Origin: Teratosphaeria epicoccoides
Taxonomy: Eukaryota; Ascomycota; Dothideomycetes; Mycosphaerellales; Teratosphaeriaceae
DNA: 64,000 nucleotides
Direction: 5' to 3'
NCBI GenBank assembly: GCA_021401465.1
Contig: JADDMT010000007.1
Coordinates: 372,001 to 436,000, forward strand
The stretch's first letter is position 1; every line of letters begins with the position of its first letter. Under the pieces are notes generated by a model. That model was not told the DNA's origin, searched no databases, and was given only the letters and a program-made list of their open reading frames with translations. The translations under genes were made by a program, and so were the position numbers. Positions 30,797-41,858 of the stretch are shown piece after piece.

Positions 30797-31090
30797 TCAA
30801 GGATTGAACGAAAGATTGCAACCAGGCGGGCCAGTAGCAGAAGGTCTGAGCAACGCAAGAGACTGTGCAAGAATTGAAGATTCGGGAGCTCTCGTCGAAG
30901 AAGCTAGTCTTCTTTCAAGCCGATTACTGTAGTCCTCAACAGAGCAGCCTTCGTTGCATTGGGTATCGGCGGTCTCACCATGATCGCGAAAGATCTTTGG
31001 CGGACAACTAAGAGTTGCGTGGATGTCCTCGACCTCGGGAGCGGAGTGCGCAGTCGTCGTGACGCAGGCTGTGTCCTCTCGATCGGCCAT
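30797..31090 (-). CDS. Possible small hypothetical protein
   Basis: 97 codons from an ATG at 31090, starting MADREDTACVTTTAHSAPEV. Composition is hydrophilic and protein-like, without membrane segment or recognised motif. No splice sites are needed. Support is composition only, and the opposite strand is also open over the region, so this may be chance. The neighbouring 850 bases up to 31937 hold nothing clearer. Confidence 0.2.
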   Translation of the reverse strand: MADREDTACVTTTAHSAPEVEDIHATLSCPPKIFRDHGETADTQCNEGCSVEDYSNRLERRLASSTRAPESSILAQSLALLRPSATGPPGCNLSFNP

Positions 31091-31937
31091 GGTGTGTCAC
31101 TCAGGACCACTGGAGCAAGTCCTGGACGGGAATCGCATGCTCAATTGTGTCGGACAGCGTACCATTCACGGATTACATTTGCATTTACGCCAGCTTCGAT
31201 TGCAAGGAACCCCGGCTGCGGTGCAAGTGACCTGCAAGCGATACGTGTCGCAGCATCTTTCAGCCTGACTAATCGTCATGGAAGGCTCTTTGGGCCTGAT
31301 ATCGCATCAATCTATCGAAATTCGTATATTACTTGTGCTTTCTGCCCATGTAGTGTCTCTATTGATGGCGGGAGGTCTTGGTCACTCAATTGATCAAGGG
31401 GTTGAGACATTAGCCACGCGGACGAGCGACTGGCTGTGGTGACAAGTAGCCAGGCACATTAACAAGCCGCAAGCGTTAAGCCAGGACCGAGTGTATCAAT
31501 TCGTCGCCCGGGTCCCGGGCCCATGAGAACACTACCATCAGCGATTGAATCGGGCTATTGCCACTTGGCGCTACTAGGTATACTCGGGGAGGGATGCGGG
31601 GCTTTCATGAGTCCTTCGATAAACGCAGCAGAATGAGCAGTGACAGCACGTGCTTGCCGTTACGAGTGCGGTGCTGCCTGCTGCATGACCGGTATGCGCA
31701 TTTGAATGCAGAAAGGCTTTCCCAGGAACAAGAGAAGCGCAGACAGGTTAAGGTCCTGCCCCCGCTCAATAACGAGACCGCCCCACACCTGCGTTTGTTC
31801 CATCGACCTGGAGTTGTGCTTCTTAAGTCGGTCTCCATCCTGCAGCTTCATCCGCCCAAAAGTCACTGTGGTCTACAAACTCTTCAGCGGCATCTCCAGA
31901 ATCTCTCGACATCTCCACGCAAGAAGCCTCTGCCATC

Positions 31938-32369
31938 ATGTCGAGCAAGGGCACCCACGGAGCTTGCTCAACTGGCGGCATGGGCACCAGCAAGGGCGGT
32001 GACTACAAAGTCACGAGTAGTGGTACAAACTCCTCTGTAAGTATTGCCTACAGTTTCTCAGGCGCAGCGTCTTGACCTACGATCCCATTGGTGCTCCACT
32101 GCTGGTCATTTGTGCTGATCTGATCGGCAATAGGGCGACCACTACTGCGCGAGGGATTACGGCACAGTGCCTCGAACTCCAACTCTTGCCACTACTACAA
32201 TCGCGATGGGAGCTACTACTACTCTGTGAGTCAGCTTGGCGGAGCCAAATGATGAGAGTGTTGCGCGAGCAAGGAACTAACTTGACGCACTTAGAATCCG
32301 AACGGCAGTACTTATTACAACAGTGGTCAAGGCTACGCCAGCTACACGCCTGGCGGTGGCAAGAAGTAG
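31938..32369 (+). pseudogene. Small Tyr/Asn/Gly-rich fungal protein, one-base frameshift in exon 2
   Basis: Three exons: 31938..32036, 32134..32225, 32295..32369, with donors GTAAGT and GTGAGT and acceptors AATAG and CTTAG. Exon 1 encodes MSSKGTHGACSTGG and ends in DYKVTSSGTNSS. Exon 2 begins GDHYCARDYG; exon 3 is NPNGSTYYNSGQGY and ends GGGKK. I recall this composition (HYC-RDYG, then a YHYSNRDGSYYYSNPNGSTYYN-like block) from short conserved fungal proteins of unknown function. Exon 2 is 92 bases where 93 would keep frame. After RDYG (about 32160-32164) the expected continuation (SNSNSCHYYNRDGSYYYS) is one base out of register. Either the gene is dead or a base was lost in sequencing. If the base is restored the product would be about 88 residues. 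Confidence 0.6.
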
Positions 32370-33172
32370 GTCGGGCGGTCAGACCAGGCGGGACCACCGA
32401 TCGGACAATCAGAGCTTCAGGTCGTATTGACTGGGCTGAAGCAAAGGGCGAATTTGAGTATGCAGCCTCTCGCAGGCGAGATGAACTGTTTATCCCGCCA
32501 ATCCGAGAATCGACGAGTCCGCTTGCTCTCCATGTACGGCACGGTAATATTGTCTTACAACTCAATGTTGCCTGTGGTGGACCCAGCATTGCGCATTGGT
32601 TTCCACATCATAAATATAAAAGCCCTCGTGCCAGGACTCTAGCCCGGTGCCCAGGTGTACGACGCGCTCGTGATAAAGCGAAGTCGAACGCATCAGAGTC
32701 GTCACGCCGTCCAGAAGGCATTACCGCTCAGCTTTGAGGCTTGCCAAGCGTGAGTCGTGCCGATTGTGTGAGTTGTGTGATATCTGACCTCCCACGTCCC
32801 AGGATGTAGAGAAGGGGTACTGTCAGCCGGCAGTACTGGCACTCGAAAGGCGACCACGCAGATGCACTGCCGTGAGGCAGACCCACTGCATCTCTCGCAT
32901 GTTGCTTCAAGAGTGGGTACATGTAGATGAAGCTCTTGGCAGGTCTTTCGAGCGAGGTGTTGCCGGGAAAATTGCTTTGAAGTGTGGAGTGTGCGATGCA
33001 GCCATGCTTGCAACCCTGACCCTACTACTTCCGCGTTTGTAGACAACTTGACCAGTAGTGGTCAGTACAAAGCACTGGAGAAAGCGGGTTTAGAGAAGAG
33101 AATATATGCCTTCCCAAGCTTCCCGTCCACATGAGAATCTCGCAATCTTGGGTCTAGGACCAGCTTAATGCA
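32370..33172. other. Intergenic region, no gene seen
   Basis: 803 bases. Frames on both strands (for example 32702-33046 minus) lack coding character. A TATA-like AATATATGCC lies at about 33100, some 70 bases before the GMC pseudogene start, and could be its old promoter. Confidence 0.4.
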
Positions 33173-34922
33173 ATGCGCATTTCGACGGCAATCACAACGC
33201 TTCCCTTAGCAGCTGTGCTGCCAACCAGCAGCAATCTGACTTATGACTACATCATCGTCGGAGGCGGTACGTCAGGTCTAGTCATTGCCAATCGCCTTTC
33301 GGAGAATCCAGATGTCTCGGTCCTGGTCATCGAAGCTGGCGGCTCTGTCTTCAACAACACGGATGTGACGGACGTCAACGGATACGGTAAAGCATTTGGC
33401 ACCGATATCGATTGGCAGTTTGAGAGCGTCAACCAGACATATGCTGGCGGCAGTAAACAGACCTCAAGAGCAGCCAAAGCTCTTGGAGGCACGAGTACCG
33501 TCAATGGTCTGGCCTACGCCCGGGCGCAGGTAGATCAGATCGATGTCTGGGATGCATTGGGTCACGCAGGATGGAACTGGCAAAGCCTGTTTCCATACTT
33601 TAAGAAGTCGGAGGGCTTTCAGATCCCTGACCCTGACCGGACTCCTGGCGGCCATCTCACTAGAGATATTGAAGTCCACGGCCTTGAGGGCCGAATGAAG
33701 ACTGAGTGGGCGTACTTGCAAGCCAATACCTCTTTACCAGTAATCCTCAACTCCACCATGCAGGATCTCGGCCTCCAGTGGAATCCAGATTTTTGAACAG
33801 CGGCTATATGAACGGCTTTTCAGTGATGACTCGCACGGTTGACCAGACTGCCAATGTCCGCGATGATGCTGCTCGCGCATACTACTAACCGTACGCTCAA
33901 CGATCGAACCTGCACGTTCGCCTCAACACTGTTGCCACAAGACTTACCTGGACAAATGACGGTGTAATGCCAACAGCCGATGGTGTTGTTGTTGGATGCG
34001 GTGCTCAAGTGATCAAAGCGGACAAGGACATTCATTATCTTGTCTGCCGGCACTCTCGTCTCACCTTTAATTCTGGAACTCTCTGGTGTCGGCAATCCGG
34101 AAGTCCTCAACAAGTTTGGCATCCAGACCGTCGTGGATCTCCCAACTGTAGGCGAGAACCTGCAAGACCAGCTCAACAATGAACGTGTCTTCAGCCTCGC
34201 CAACAATTTCACAGCGTCGGGTGCCACGACGTACGTCGCCTACCCATCTGCCTCCGATGTCTTCGGTAATCGAACTAGCGTCATTGCTGCCAAGTACTAG
34301 AACGCTTTCCCTGCCTATGCCGCGCGGGTCGCTGCAGCAAATGGTAATGCTACCCAGGCATCCGATCTGCTGAGCTTCTTCGCCCAACAATGGGACCTGA
34401 TCTTCAATGGCGAGCTCCCATTTGCCGAGCTGCTTTTCTACAACACCAATGGCGCCTGGTCTACGGAATACTGGACTCTCCTTCCATTCTCTCGTGGAAA
34501 CGTCCATATCGGCAACGCCAACTCGACAAGCGGGGCCTGGATTGAGCCGAAATACATGATGCTGGACATCGATAGAGTTTCTCGTCGAGACATCTCGGTT
34601 TGCCAGGAATTCGTTCGACACGGCGCCGATCGCTAGCTATGTTGAATCAGAGACCACACCCGGAGCCAATGTGGCGACTAATGCTACGTGGGAGTCATAT
34701 ATCAAGACCACCTATCGCTCTAACTATCATTGGATCGGCTCCACCGCTACGATGCCCAAGGCCAAGGGTGGCGTGGTCGACAATGTTGCCAAGGTTCACG
34801 GGACTGCGAACGTGAGGGTAGTTGATGCCAGTGTGCTGCCATTCCAGGTGTGTGGGCATATGACGGCAACGCTGTATGCGGTCGCGGAGCAGGTGGCATA
34901 TATGGTCAAGGCGGATCAGTAA
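33173..34922 (+). pseudogene. Secreted GMC oxidoreductase (glucose-oxidase-like), inactivated
   Basis: GMC enzymes are FAD-dependent alcohol/sugar oxidases or dehydrogenases. A hydrophobic N-terminus (MRISTAITTLPLAAVL) looks like a signal peptide. The FAD-binding YDYIIVGGGTSGLVIANRL and the GMC signature region LGGTSTVNGLAYARAQVDQID are intact. Later blocks ELSGVGNPEVLNKFGI and the C-terminal VVDASVLPFQVCGHMTATLYAVAE are recognisable. The frame breaks at about 33793 (one T missing in a T run), about 34030 and about 34615. Stops interrupt conserved stretches at 33886-33888 (TAA) and 34298-34300 (TAG). Both stops sit where a CAA/CAG Gln codon would fit, that is a CpA to TpA change. No product of normal length can be made. 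It was once a full-length gene of about 580 residues. Confidence 0.93.
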
Positions 34923-35387
34923 GGCGGTAATGCGGATGATCAAGTGTAGCTGATACAGCATCCGGCAGAAATCGAGAGTCTTGCAAACGCATAGGGCAGC
35001 AAATGACAGCAAGACTAAATGTACGCTTGAGTCTGCAACTGCCTTCATACCGCCGTCTGACGGTGTAGCTCCTACCTGACTCTCAGACATACTCATCAAG
35101 TCAGACGCTGTGTTTCCGCCTATGCGTGAGTGGAATGCTGATGTTCAATTGGAGGCTTCGAGTAATTGACGGAGTCCGGTCGAACCAAAAGGTGGGTTTT
35201 TAGCTGCTGACCTTTAGGTCTTCCCGCAGGCCACCCGCTCCTCCAACTCGAGTTTAAGCCATTCATGACTCTGGCTCGGATTCATTTCGCTGTAGATATA
35301 ACTTGAGCAAGGACAGGTAACTTTTGGCGACGCAGCATCGAATGCTCACCCGCCCCGATACAGATTTCTACGACGCAAACAGCGAGT
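34923..35387. other. Intergenic region, no gene seen
   Basis: 465 bases between the GMC pseudogene and the F-box-like gene. No coding signal. Confidence 0.45.
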
Positions 35388-36324
35388 ATGCTCCCAGTTG
35401 CGAATACGGCAGTCGATGATCAGGACCAAGGCCATGGTCAGGAGTCGCTCCCAGCCACCAAATACGACTTCAGCGCCTTGCCGTCCTCCGACATATTTAC
35501 GGTTGCTGGGCTGTACAGTGACTTTCCCGCACACATCAGAAGCACAGTTTCACATCCGATATGGTGGAAGCCTGAAACCTTGCCATTCGCTTCCTTCCCA
35601 CTCCTTGAGGCCTTAACGGATCCAGATCTTCCGCCTGAGTTTCGGACGTATCCTTCGTCCGACATCTCGACCCATCCAGAGTTCCCTTTGGCATGGCGGG
35701 TGTGGTCGTTCGCCTTCTTGGACTTGCCACGCGAGATCAGAGATCAGATCTATTCACATCTCGCCGACCATGTCACACGGACCTGTCAACTCGATGGACC
35801 CGGGCCGTCACACGCGCTCCTCACGCGGTATATGCTAATCTGCCGTCAAGTCCACTCGGAGTTCGAAGAAGGAATACGTCGGCTCGGCGTCATGGTGGCA
35901 CCGTGCTCCAAACACTGCTTGTGTACCCCGCCCAACGCTCGCTTCAGGGTCAAGACGGAGTCTGGAGATATACCGTTGTGCGAGACGGTGGTCGATTGCC
36001 GGAAGGCCATTGGGCTCCATACGCAGGCGGTGTCCGCGAGAGGATGCGGACTATTATGTCACATTGAGATTTTGCGTCAACAAGCAGAGCGGGTACAGTG
36101 TCGAATGGAAGCATCTGAGCGATCGGGAGAGGGAGAGAGCGTGCATCAGCGCGGAGAGATACGATGAGATGGTCAAGAATGTCGAGATTGCTGCGGAGGC
36201 CATGGCGGAGCGACGGCGAGAGGTCGATGGACGGGCTGGCTGTACGTTGGATGGCGTCCGTGAGATGGTCGCAGCTTTTTACCTTTGTGAAGAGGAGGAC
36301 GATGAAGGGCCAAAGCACGAGTGA
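35388..36324 (+). pseudogene. F-box/2EXR-like hypothetical protein, apparent frameshift near residue 220
   Basis: The ATG at 35388 opens a frame running to 36167. Residues ~105-125 read FAFLDLPREIRDQIYSHLADH, the Leu-Pro-x-Glu-(I/L)-Arg helix typical of fungal F-box-like proteins. Later come ICRQVHSEFEEGIRRLG and a Cys-rich CSKHCLC. After about residue 220 (base ~36040) the coding character jumps to another frame, reading EDADYYVTLRFCVNKQSGY through VAAFYLCEEEDDEG to a stop at 36322-36324. No GT..AG intron explains the shift. A single-base indel at about 36038-36045 does, so it is either a recent pseudogene or a sequencing error. If joined, the product would be about 311 residues. Adaptor function in ubiquitin ligases is only suggested by the motif. 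Confidence 0.5.
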
Positions 36325-36594
36325 TTGCTCGACGCGGGAGTTGGGTGTAACAGCGAGGAGGTGCTTGTGTCGTTTGTGACTGGCAAGACTACGCAGACGG
36401 TCATGGCATATTTCACATGCAATTTTCCGATTCCAATGTTAATTACGTCATCCCAACACCACTGGACATCGCGGTTGATATCGTTCTAGTCCTTTGACTC
36501 CATTCGTCGCAGAACTCTCCACTGTGCCTGTCATAGGGAGGTCTGTCTCCAGCAGGTGCTTCAAAGCCCCGTTGCTCGGCGTCCCTCCACCGCC

Positions 36595-38187
36595 ATGGGG
36601 TCCCCGCCATCTCCGCGGACTTTGCACGTGGATACAGTGGGCATCATCGGAGCAGGTCCTAGCGGACTGGCTGCTGCGAAGTGAGTGCACTGTCCGATCT
36701 TGCCTCCCTCTGCTGTCACGGTCTGACGACTCAGATACTTGATAGCTGAACGAGCTTTCTCGCGCATCGCTATCTTCGAGCAGCGAGGCAACGTAGGTGG
36801 CATATGGAATCACGTTCCCTTGCCTCCAGGAGCACCAGAAGATCTAGTTGTGCCACAGCCAACCGCCAGGAGGGGTCGAGAAGTCCCGGTCTGGAAACAG
36901 AGCCATGCGAGCGCGGTCTTCTCCGCTGGTGACCTGGACGGCAGAGAATTCTTGACCCCAATTTATGACAGACTGGAAACAAACATACCCAGAAGGTTGA
37001 TGGGCTTTTCCGAACTCGACTGGCCCGTGGAGTGCCAACTGTTGCCGGAGCATGAGGAGGTGCTGAAGTACATCAAGCGGTACGCCAAAGACGTACGGCA
37101 CCTGGTCCAATTTGACACACAAGTCCTGGATGTGCGATCCGTGGAAGACGCCAAATGGGTCGTGCGGACGCAAGAAGTCTCCCGACACGGCACTGGATGT
37201 ATTCAAGAGCATCACTTTGACGCCGTCGTCGTGGCCAACGGGCATTTCAACGTGCCCTATATCCCAGACGTCCCTGGTATGAGAGCCTGGTCCCAAGCTT
37301 TCCCGGGCACGATCACCCACTCCAGATACTATCGTAAACCTGAGGACTACACCGGCAAGAAAGTCGTGGTGGTTGGCAACTCTGCATCTGGGATTGACAT
37401 CGGTAATCAGATCAAAGAGGTGTGCAAACAGCCTTTGCTCATGTCTCAAAAGACCGAGTCATTCCTCGCGCCGGATTCTTCGCCAGATCTGGTAGAAAGG
37501 CCTCCGATTGTCGAGTTCATGGCTGGAAGCCGCAGTCTCCGCTTCGAAGATGGGTCAGTTGAAGGTGACATTGATGCAATCGTGTACTGCACAGGATATT
37601 TCTACGCATATCCATTTCTTGACTCCTTAGACCCGCCTCTTGTAACGACCGGCGAACGGGTTGAGAACTTGTATCAGCACATCTTCTACCGACCACGCCC
37701 TACACTCGCGTTTCCTGTGCTGAACCAAAAAGTTATACCGTTTCCTGTGGCCGAGGTGCAAGGTGCAGTCATCGCTAGAGTCTACGCAGGTAGACTAGAA
37801 TTACCGAGCGAGGAGGAGATGAAGGAGTGGGAACGGGAGACGATGAAGCAGAAGGGCAGCGGTCGCGGTTTCCACGTTCTCAAGTTCCCCGAGGATGCTC
37901 AATATATAAATATGCTGCACGACTGGGCTATGAGTGCTGATTCACATCCAGCGACGAGCTGCGTGATTCATGGACAGCTAGAAAGCAATGGTCATGGCAG
38001 CCGCGGCAAGGAACCGCCACGCTGGGGCGAGAGGGAATTCTGGATGCGTGAGCGCTTCCCAGCCATCAAAAAGGCCTTCCAAAGTCTGGGCGAGGAGCGG
38101 CATAATAAGAAATCTCTGGAGGATATTGGCTATGACTTTGATGCTTGGAAGCGGGGGAAAGCAGAAGAAGAAAGGAGGCCGCTGTGA
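36595..38187 (+). CDS. Flavin-containing monooxygenase
   Basis: Two exons, join(36595..36680,36735..38187), 512 residues. FMOs use FAD, NADPH and oxygen to oxidise soft nucleophiles (S or N) in xenobiotics or metabolites. Exon 1 carries the FAD-binding GxGxxG as VGIIGAGPSGLAAA, and the splice completes the helix into KYLIAERAF. EQRGNVGGIW follows. The FMO fingerprint FxGxxxHxxxY is present as FPGTITHSRYY, and the NADPH-binding motif as VVVVGNSASGIDIG. YCTGYFYAYPFLD corresponds to the conserved C-terminal ATGY-type motif. The 54-base intron has donor GTGAGT and acceptor CTCAG. The frame is intact. Fungal homologues are often annotated as thiol-specific or dimethylaniline monooxygenases; the substrate is not known here. 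Confidence 0.94.
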
Positions 38188-38684
38188 TTGTTGCCGTTGC
38201 GGAAAGGAACACTATGGATTATCGTAAGCAGTGCATACATAATGGCCAGCCCGAACCTAGGCACGCATGGAAAGCCAAGGCGGCTTCAGTCACCAACCTT
38301 CAGGCGTACGACCTCATTCCTTGCGATGAAAGCTAGAAGACCATTACCAGCGCCTACTCGTCATGGCTGGCGTATCGTGTTGGGAGCTGCATAAACATGA
38401 ATGCTTCACGCATGCTGTTCTGCTTATGGACGCATGATAGGAACCACTTCGCTGCTACCCATTTTACTTCACCTCTCCGTGGGCTGCACATATGTTTGGA
38501 CACCGCCGCACACTCGGATCTTTCTCACAGCGTCCTCGACTGCCAAGCTTTGATGGTCCTTTTGCCAGGGGCATCGACATATGGCATGGCCACCCGTAGT
38601 ACACGGTTCATGCTGATGTTGGCTCCCCATATGTCAGTACTTGGGCTGCCTGTCGCACTCTTCAAATGCTGACACTCATCGCAG
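38188..38684. other. 5' flank of the SprT-like array
   Basis: About 500 bases after the monooxygenase stop. A first exon for the degenerate SprT-like copy should lie here, because the acceptor at 38683-38684 needs a donor, but I could not identify it. Confidence 0.35.
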
Positions 38685-39417
38685 CCAGTCAATTCTGCTG
38701 AGCTAGAATGGCTGCAATGCTCCACCATCGGTCCAGGACATATAGCGTATCGTAACTTTCCTCCGCCAATCACTTCCGACCATGCGCTAGGTCTACTGCG
38801 CGCATCATTCGATAATGCGAGGCATCCGCCCATTTTGGGCCATCGACCGGAGTTGATCGCAGCTTGTCGACGCCTCGAGTCGCTCCTCGATAACAACACC
38901 CCTGGGATGGACAGCGCAGCTCACAACTGGCATTTAGTGGTCAAGATGTTCTACGACTTGGACCAAGTGCTGTTTCTTGGCGAGCTGAGAGGTCGAGTCA
39001 GTCTCCGGTGGGACGACTTCGTCGACAATGGATGTCAGAGCCCAGATCCAAGGAGGACAACGCTAGGGTCTACGAGGAATCGAAACACACGGCAGCCGAG
39101 GGTCATGATCCGCCTAAGTCTCCGGAGCTCTGGGCCAATCATGGAGTGACGGTACGAGACCGTATGATTGGACGTCTAATTCACAAGATGATCCATGCTT
39201 TCTACTTGATCTTTACGCAGATTCATCCTCCTCAGGACATGGTAAGGGAGCCAGATCAGGACGAGCATCATGGCTACTACGTGAGTTCGGCGTCCTCAGT
39301 ATTCCCATGTCGCTACAGAAGCTTATCTGACGTGTGTCCTCATAGTTCGCAGAGGCCGCTCGGTTGATGGAAGAACGTGTCGGACTTCTTGTATGGAAGG
39401 ACACGCACATGGCATAG
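38685..39417 (+). pseudogene. SprT-like metalloprotease, copy 1, degenerate (catalytic Glu changed, frameshift)
   Basis: Exons 38685..39280 and 39346..39417, with a clear intron (donor GTGAGT, acceptor CATAG). The first exon opens PVNSAELEWLQ, matching copy 2's LVDATELDILQ, then runs to WHLVVKMFYDLDQVLFLGELRGRVSLRW, the SprT N-terminal helix and strand. Around 39020-39040 the coding frame changes, and the expected continuation resumes as RDRMIGRLIHKMIHAFYLIF. SprT proteases need His-Glu-x-x-His for zinc and catalysis; here it reads His-Lys-Met-Ile-His, a GAG to AAG change. With the frame break this indicates a non-functional copy. The last exon encodes FAEAARLMEERVGLLVW and stops at 39417. 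No first exon was found. Confidence 0.65.
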
Positions 39418-39420
39418 GCA

Positions 39421-39773
39421 GCATGACTTGCATGGCTATGATGTTCAGCTAGTGCGTATTGGAATCATACCGGTGTTAGACACGAGCTCGATGACCACCG
39501 CCTTGGGTACTTCCAGTGAATGGCCGTGTCAAGTATCGACCTTCCACAGTCAATAACGCCCGATCTGTTCCGTGGCGAGAAGACTGACTGCGGCAACGCC
39601 GCAAATAACAGCCAAGGAACAGAAGCCAATGATGCAAGTACAACGTAGCCTGCAATCGTTCCCATGGACAACTTCCTATATTTATGCACCTCGTCGTGTG
39701 CCCTTTGCACTTCTCTGGGAAATTCAAGGTCAAAAGCTCAAATAGCACGTGGAACAGAGAGAGTTTTGCTCAG
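39421..39773. other. Spacer between SprT-like copies 1 and 2
   Basis: 353 bases. On the minus strand 39465-39710 encodes a possible single membrane helix (IAGYVVLASLASVPWLLFAALP) in an 81-codon frame, with no other support. Confidence 0.3.
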
Positions 39774-40599
39774 ATGGCCTTTCGAGAAGACCAACCCACG
39801 ATCCGGTATATCAGCCGAAGCCTCTTGCGGCAAAGGCTGCGGTGGGTACAGGCTAACCATATGTACGGTACCAGGAAGAACACTACAATGCGCTTGGGAA
39901 CGGGATTTCGAGCTGACAGTGCGTTAGCTGGTCGACGCAACGGAGCTCGACATATTACAGTCGCGTACTTTTGGACCTCACGATTCACGTTTCCGGCCCT
40001 ATCGCGCGAAAAAGAGGATGCATGAGGCAGTGAACCGCCTGGCCTGCGGTCCAAAGAATGACTCGGAGCACACGGCTGCTGCGCAACGTATAGCTGACGC
40101 ATTGCGGACACCTTGCACATGGGACCTGGTCATCAAAATGTTCAACGATTTGGACACCGTTTACTTTCACGGCGATCTCAGACGGCGTGTCTTCCTTCGG
40201 CGGGCCACAATCGACGAGTTCGACGGTCCATATTGTCTGGGCATGACCAAGGCCCCAGCACCCCATGCTGGGCGGCCAAGGATTGCAATACTTCTTCGCC
40301 ACGACGTCGCGTGGGAGAGACTGCCTAGGAACTACCAGATCGGGACTGTGATCCACGAGGCTTTGCATGCTTACTCTGAAACTCAATGTACCGAGCGAGG
40401 TTCTTTTGAGCGTGCCTGCCCTGACCCCTGTCATGGTCCGCGATTCATGAGAGCAGCTAGGATACTGGAAGGAGCTTCTGGCTTGGATTTGACCTCGACA
40501 CCTCAACACAATTTTGATATCGGCGCAGGGCTCAAACTGCATGGAGCTGACACAGGCTCGGGTTACAGAAGCGGGCCAATACAATGGGTTCGCAGCTGA
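39774..40599 (+). CDS. SprT-like zinc metalloprotease, copy 2, intact
   Basis: Model join(39774..39845,39928..40599), 247 residues, starting MAFREDQPTIRYISRSLLR. The 82-base intron has donor GTACAG and a CTGAC branch before TTAG. The 5' exon is supported by the homologous acceptor in copy 1. The SprT domain has WDLVIKMFNDLDTVYFHGDLRRRVFLR, then IGTVIHEALHAY with the intact His-Glu-x-x-His, and CHGPRFMRAARILEG, supplying the third zinc-ligand histidine. SprT-family proteases such as SPRTN and Wss1 degrade DNA-protein crosslinks. This is a short fungal SprT-like protein without the SPRTN zinc finger or PCNA motif, so the substrate is open. Copies 1 and 3 on either side are broken, so this is the only plausible working member. 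Confidence 0.8.
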
Positions 40600-41546
40600 C
40601 AATACATGAGCCCGGCATCAACGAATTGATCCGAGTGGTGGCAGGGTCGCATTGACAGGACCTATAATGGACAAGGTCTAAGTCGTGAAAGACAGAAGAA
40701 GCCTGTGACTCTCTCCCCAATCGCGTCATTGCTCCGTCAGTACTCCTTCTGTGTGCCCCTGTAGACATATGAAAGATTTCGAATACGACCTCGAAATTCA
40801 ACATTTGTCTTCTCGCGCATGCAAAACCTCGACCAATACGTCCGCACGCTCAGAATGGCGGCAGGAAATGCCTCGAACCTATCGCAGGATCCGGTAGGTC
40901 TCCTGCAGCGGCTCACTCCCGATATCCGCCGTACCGACAAGAATGACAGAGAGAGTCGCCGCAGATTCAGAGTCATGAAGTCGGCAGACACACCCGTAAT
41001 CAAGAGCTGGAAGAGCCGGAATGCCGACAACATGAAGACCGCCGGCACCGCAGGGACGTCCACATCCATCACCACCATGATCGCGAGCACCGGCATCATC
41101 ACACGAAAGCACCAAGCAAACACACGAGGAGTAGCAAGCAGCACGATAAGCATCACCGCGCGCCTCTACAACCAGCTGCATCCACGCTGCAGCCTGAACG
41201 CCGTGCGAGAAGTCATCTAGTAGGTCCTGCCGTGTCGCCATGGGCAGGTCTCGACAATAATCTCGCAGTCCAGCTTGCAATGCACTAGCAGCCGGATGCA
41301 GAGTATTTGCGGGCTTATGCACATACACGCGCTGTATATGTAAGTGTAGAGCTCCCAAACCGACAAATGACATATTAGTGACGGTCAGCACAGCCCATTA
41401 CCGAGCAGGAACTCGTCATTCTCCATTACCCGAATCTGAGACCTAATATGCCAGGCTGGCGGCCACTCCCACTATCGATACCTCTGGCCTTATCCTGCCT
41501 TCAGCTTCTCTAATACCTGGACCAGCGTCTTTCCCAAGCACAGAGA
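40600..41546. other. Spacer between SprT-like copies 2 and 3, with minus-strand hydrophobic frames
   Basis: No confident gene. On the minus strand two overlapping frames (40737-41156 and 40879-41391) have some protein character. One starts MATRQDLLDDFSHGVQ; the other contains two hydrophobic stretches (VMMPVLAIMVVMDV; AFRLFQLLITGV). A one-base shift near 41150 would fuse them into a small membrane protein. This may be a decayed gene. Confidence 0.3.
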
Positions 41547-41858
41547 ATGGCAGCCGCACGCATCAGAAGCGCAGGCGCCGCACGACGCTGGTGGGACCTT
41601 CTAGTCAAGATTTTCAACGATCTCGACGTCCTCATCTTCGGCGGCGAGCTCTGCTGCCGTATCTGCCTCCGATGGGTCGACATGCCTCTGACGCCGGCCG
41701 GCGAACCTGAACTTGGCTACACTCTTGCGGCGGTCAATTACTCACATCGTATTCAGATCTTCATGTCCAGCGATGCCGATTGGCCTGCGTTTCCCAGCTA
41801 CTACGCGCTTGGCGTTCTGCTGCACGAGATGCTCCACGCGTTTTTCCTTGTCAAGTCG
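41547..41858 (+). pseudogene. SprT-like metalloprotease, copy 3, truncated just after the zinc-binding helix
   Basis: The ATG at 41547 opens MAAARIRSAGAARRWWDLLVKIFNDLDVLIFGGEL, then CRICLRWVDM, and YYALGVLLHEMLHAFFLV, a complete His-Glu-x-x-His helix. Directly afterwards SprT similarity stops. The same frame continues to 42083, but those bases are the antisense of the Pif1-like helicase remnant. The third zinc ligand (CHGPRF in copy 2) is therefore missing. The breakpoint lies at about 41856-41870. The 5' exon seen in copy 2 has no evident counterpart. A protein of 178 residues could be made from the fused frame but would lack part of the active site. Confidence 0.7.

Noticed and set aside
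31558..32040. 160-codon plus-strand frame overlapping the small Tyr/Asn-rich gene
   Set aside because: Different frame from the well-supported exon 1 at 31938-32036, with no motif of its own.
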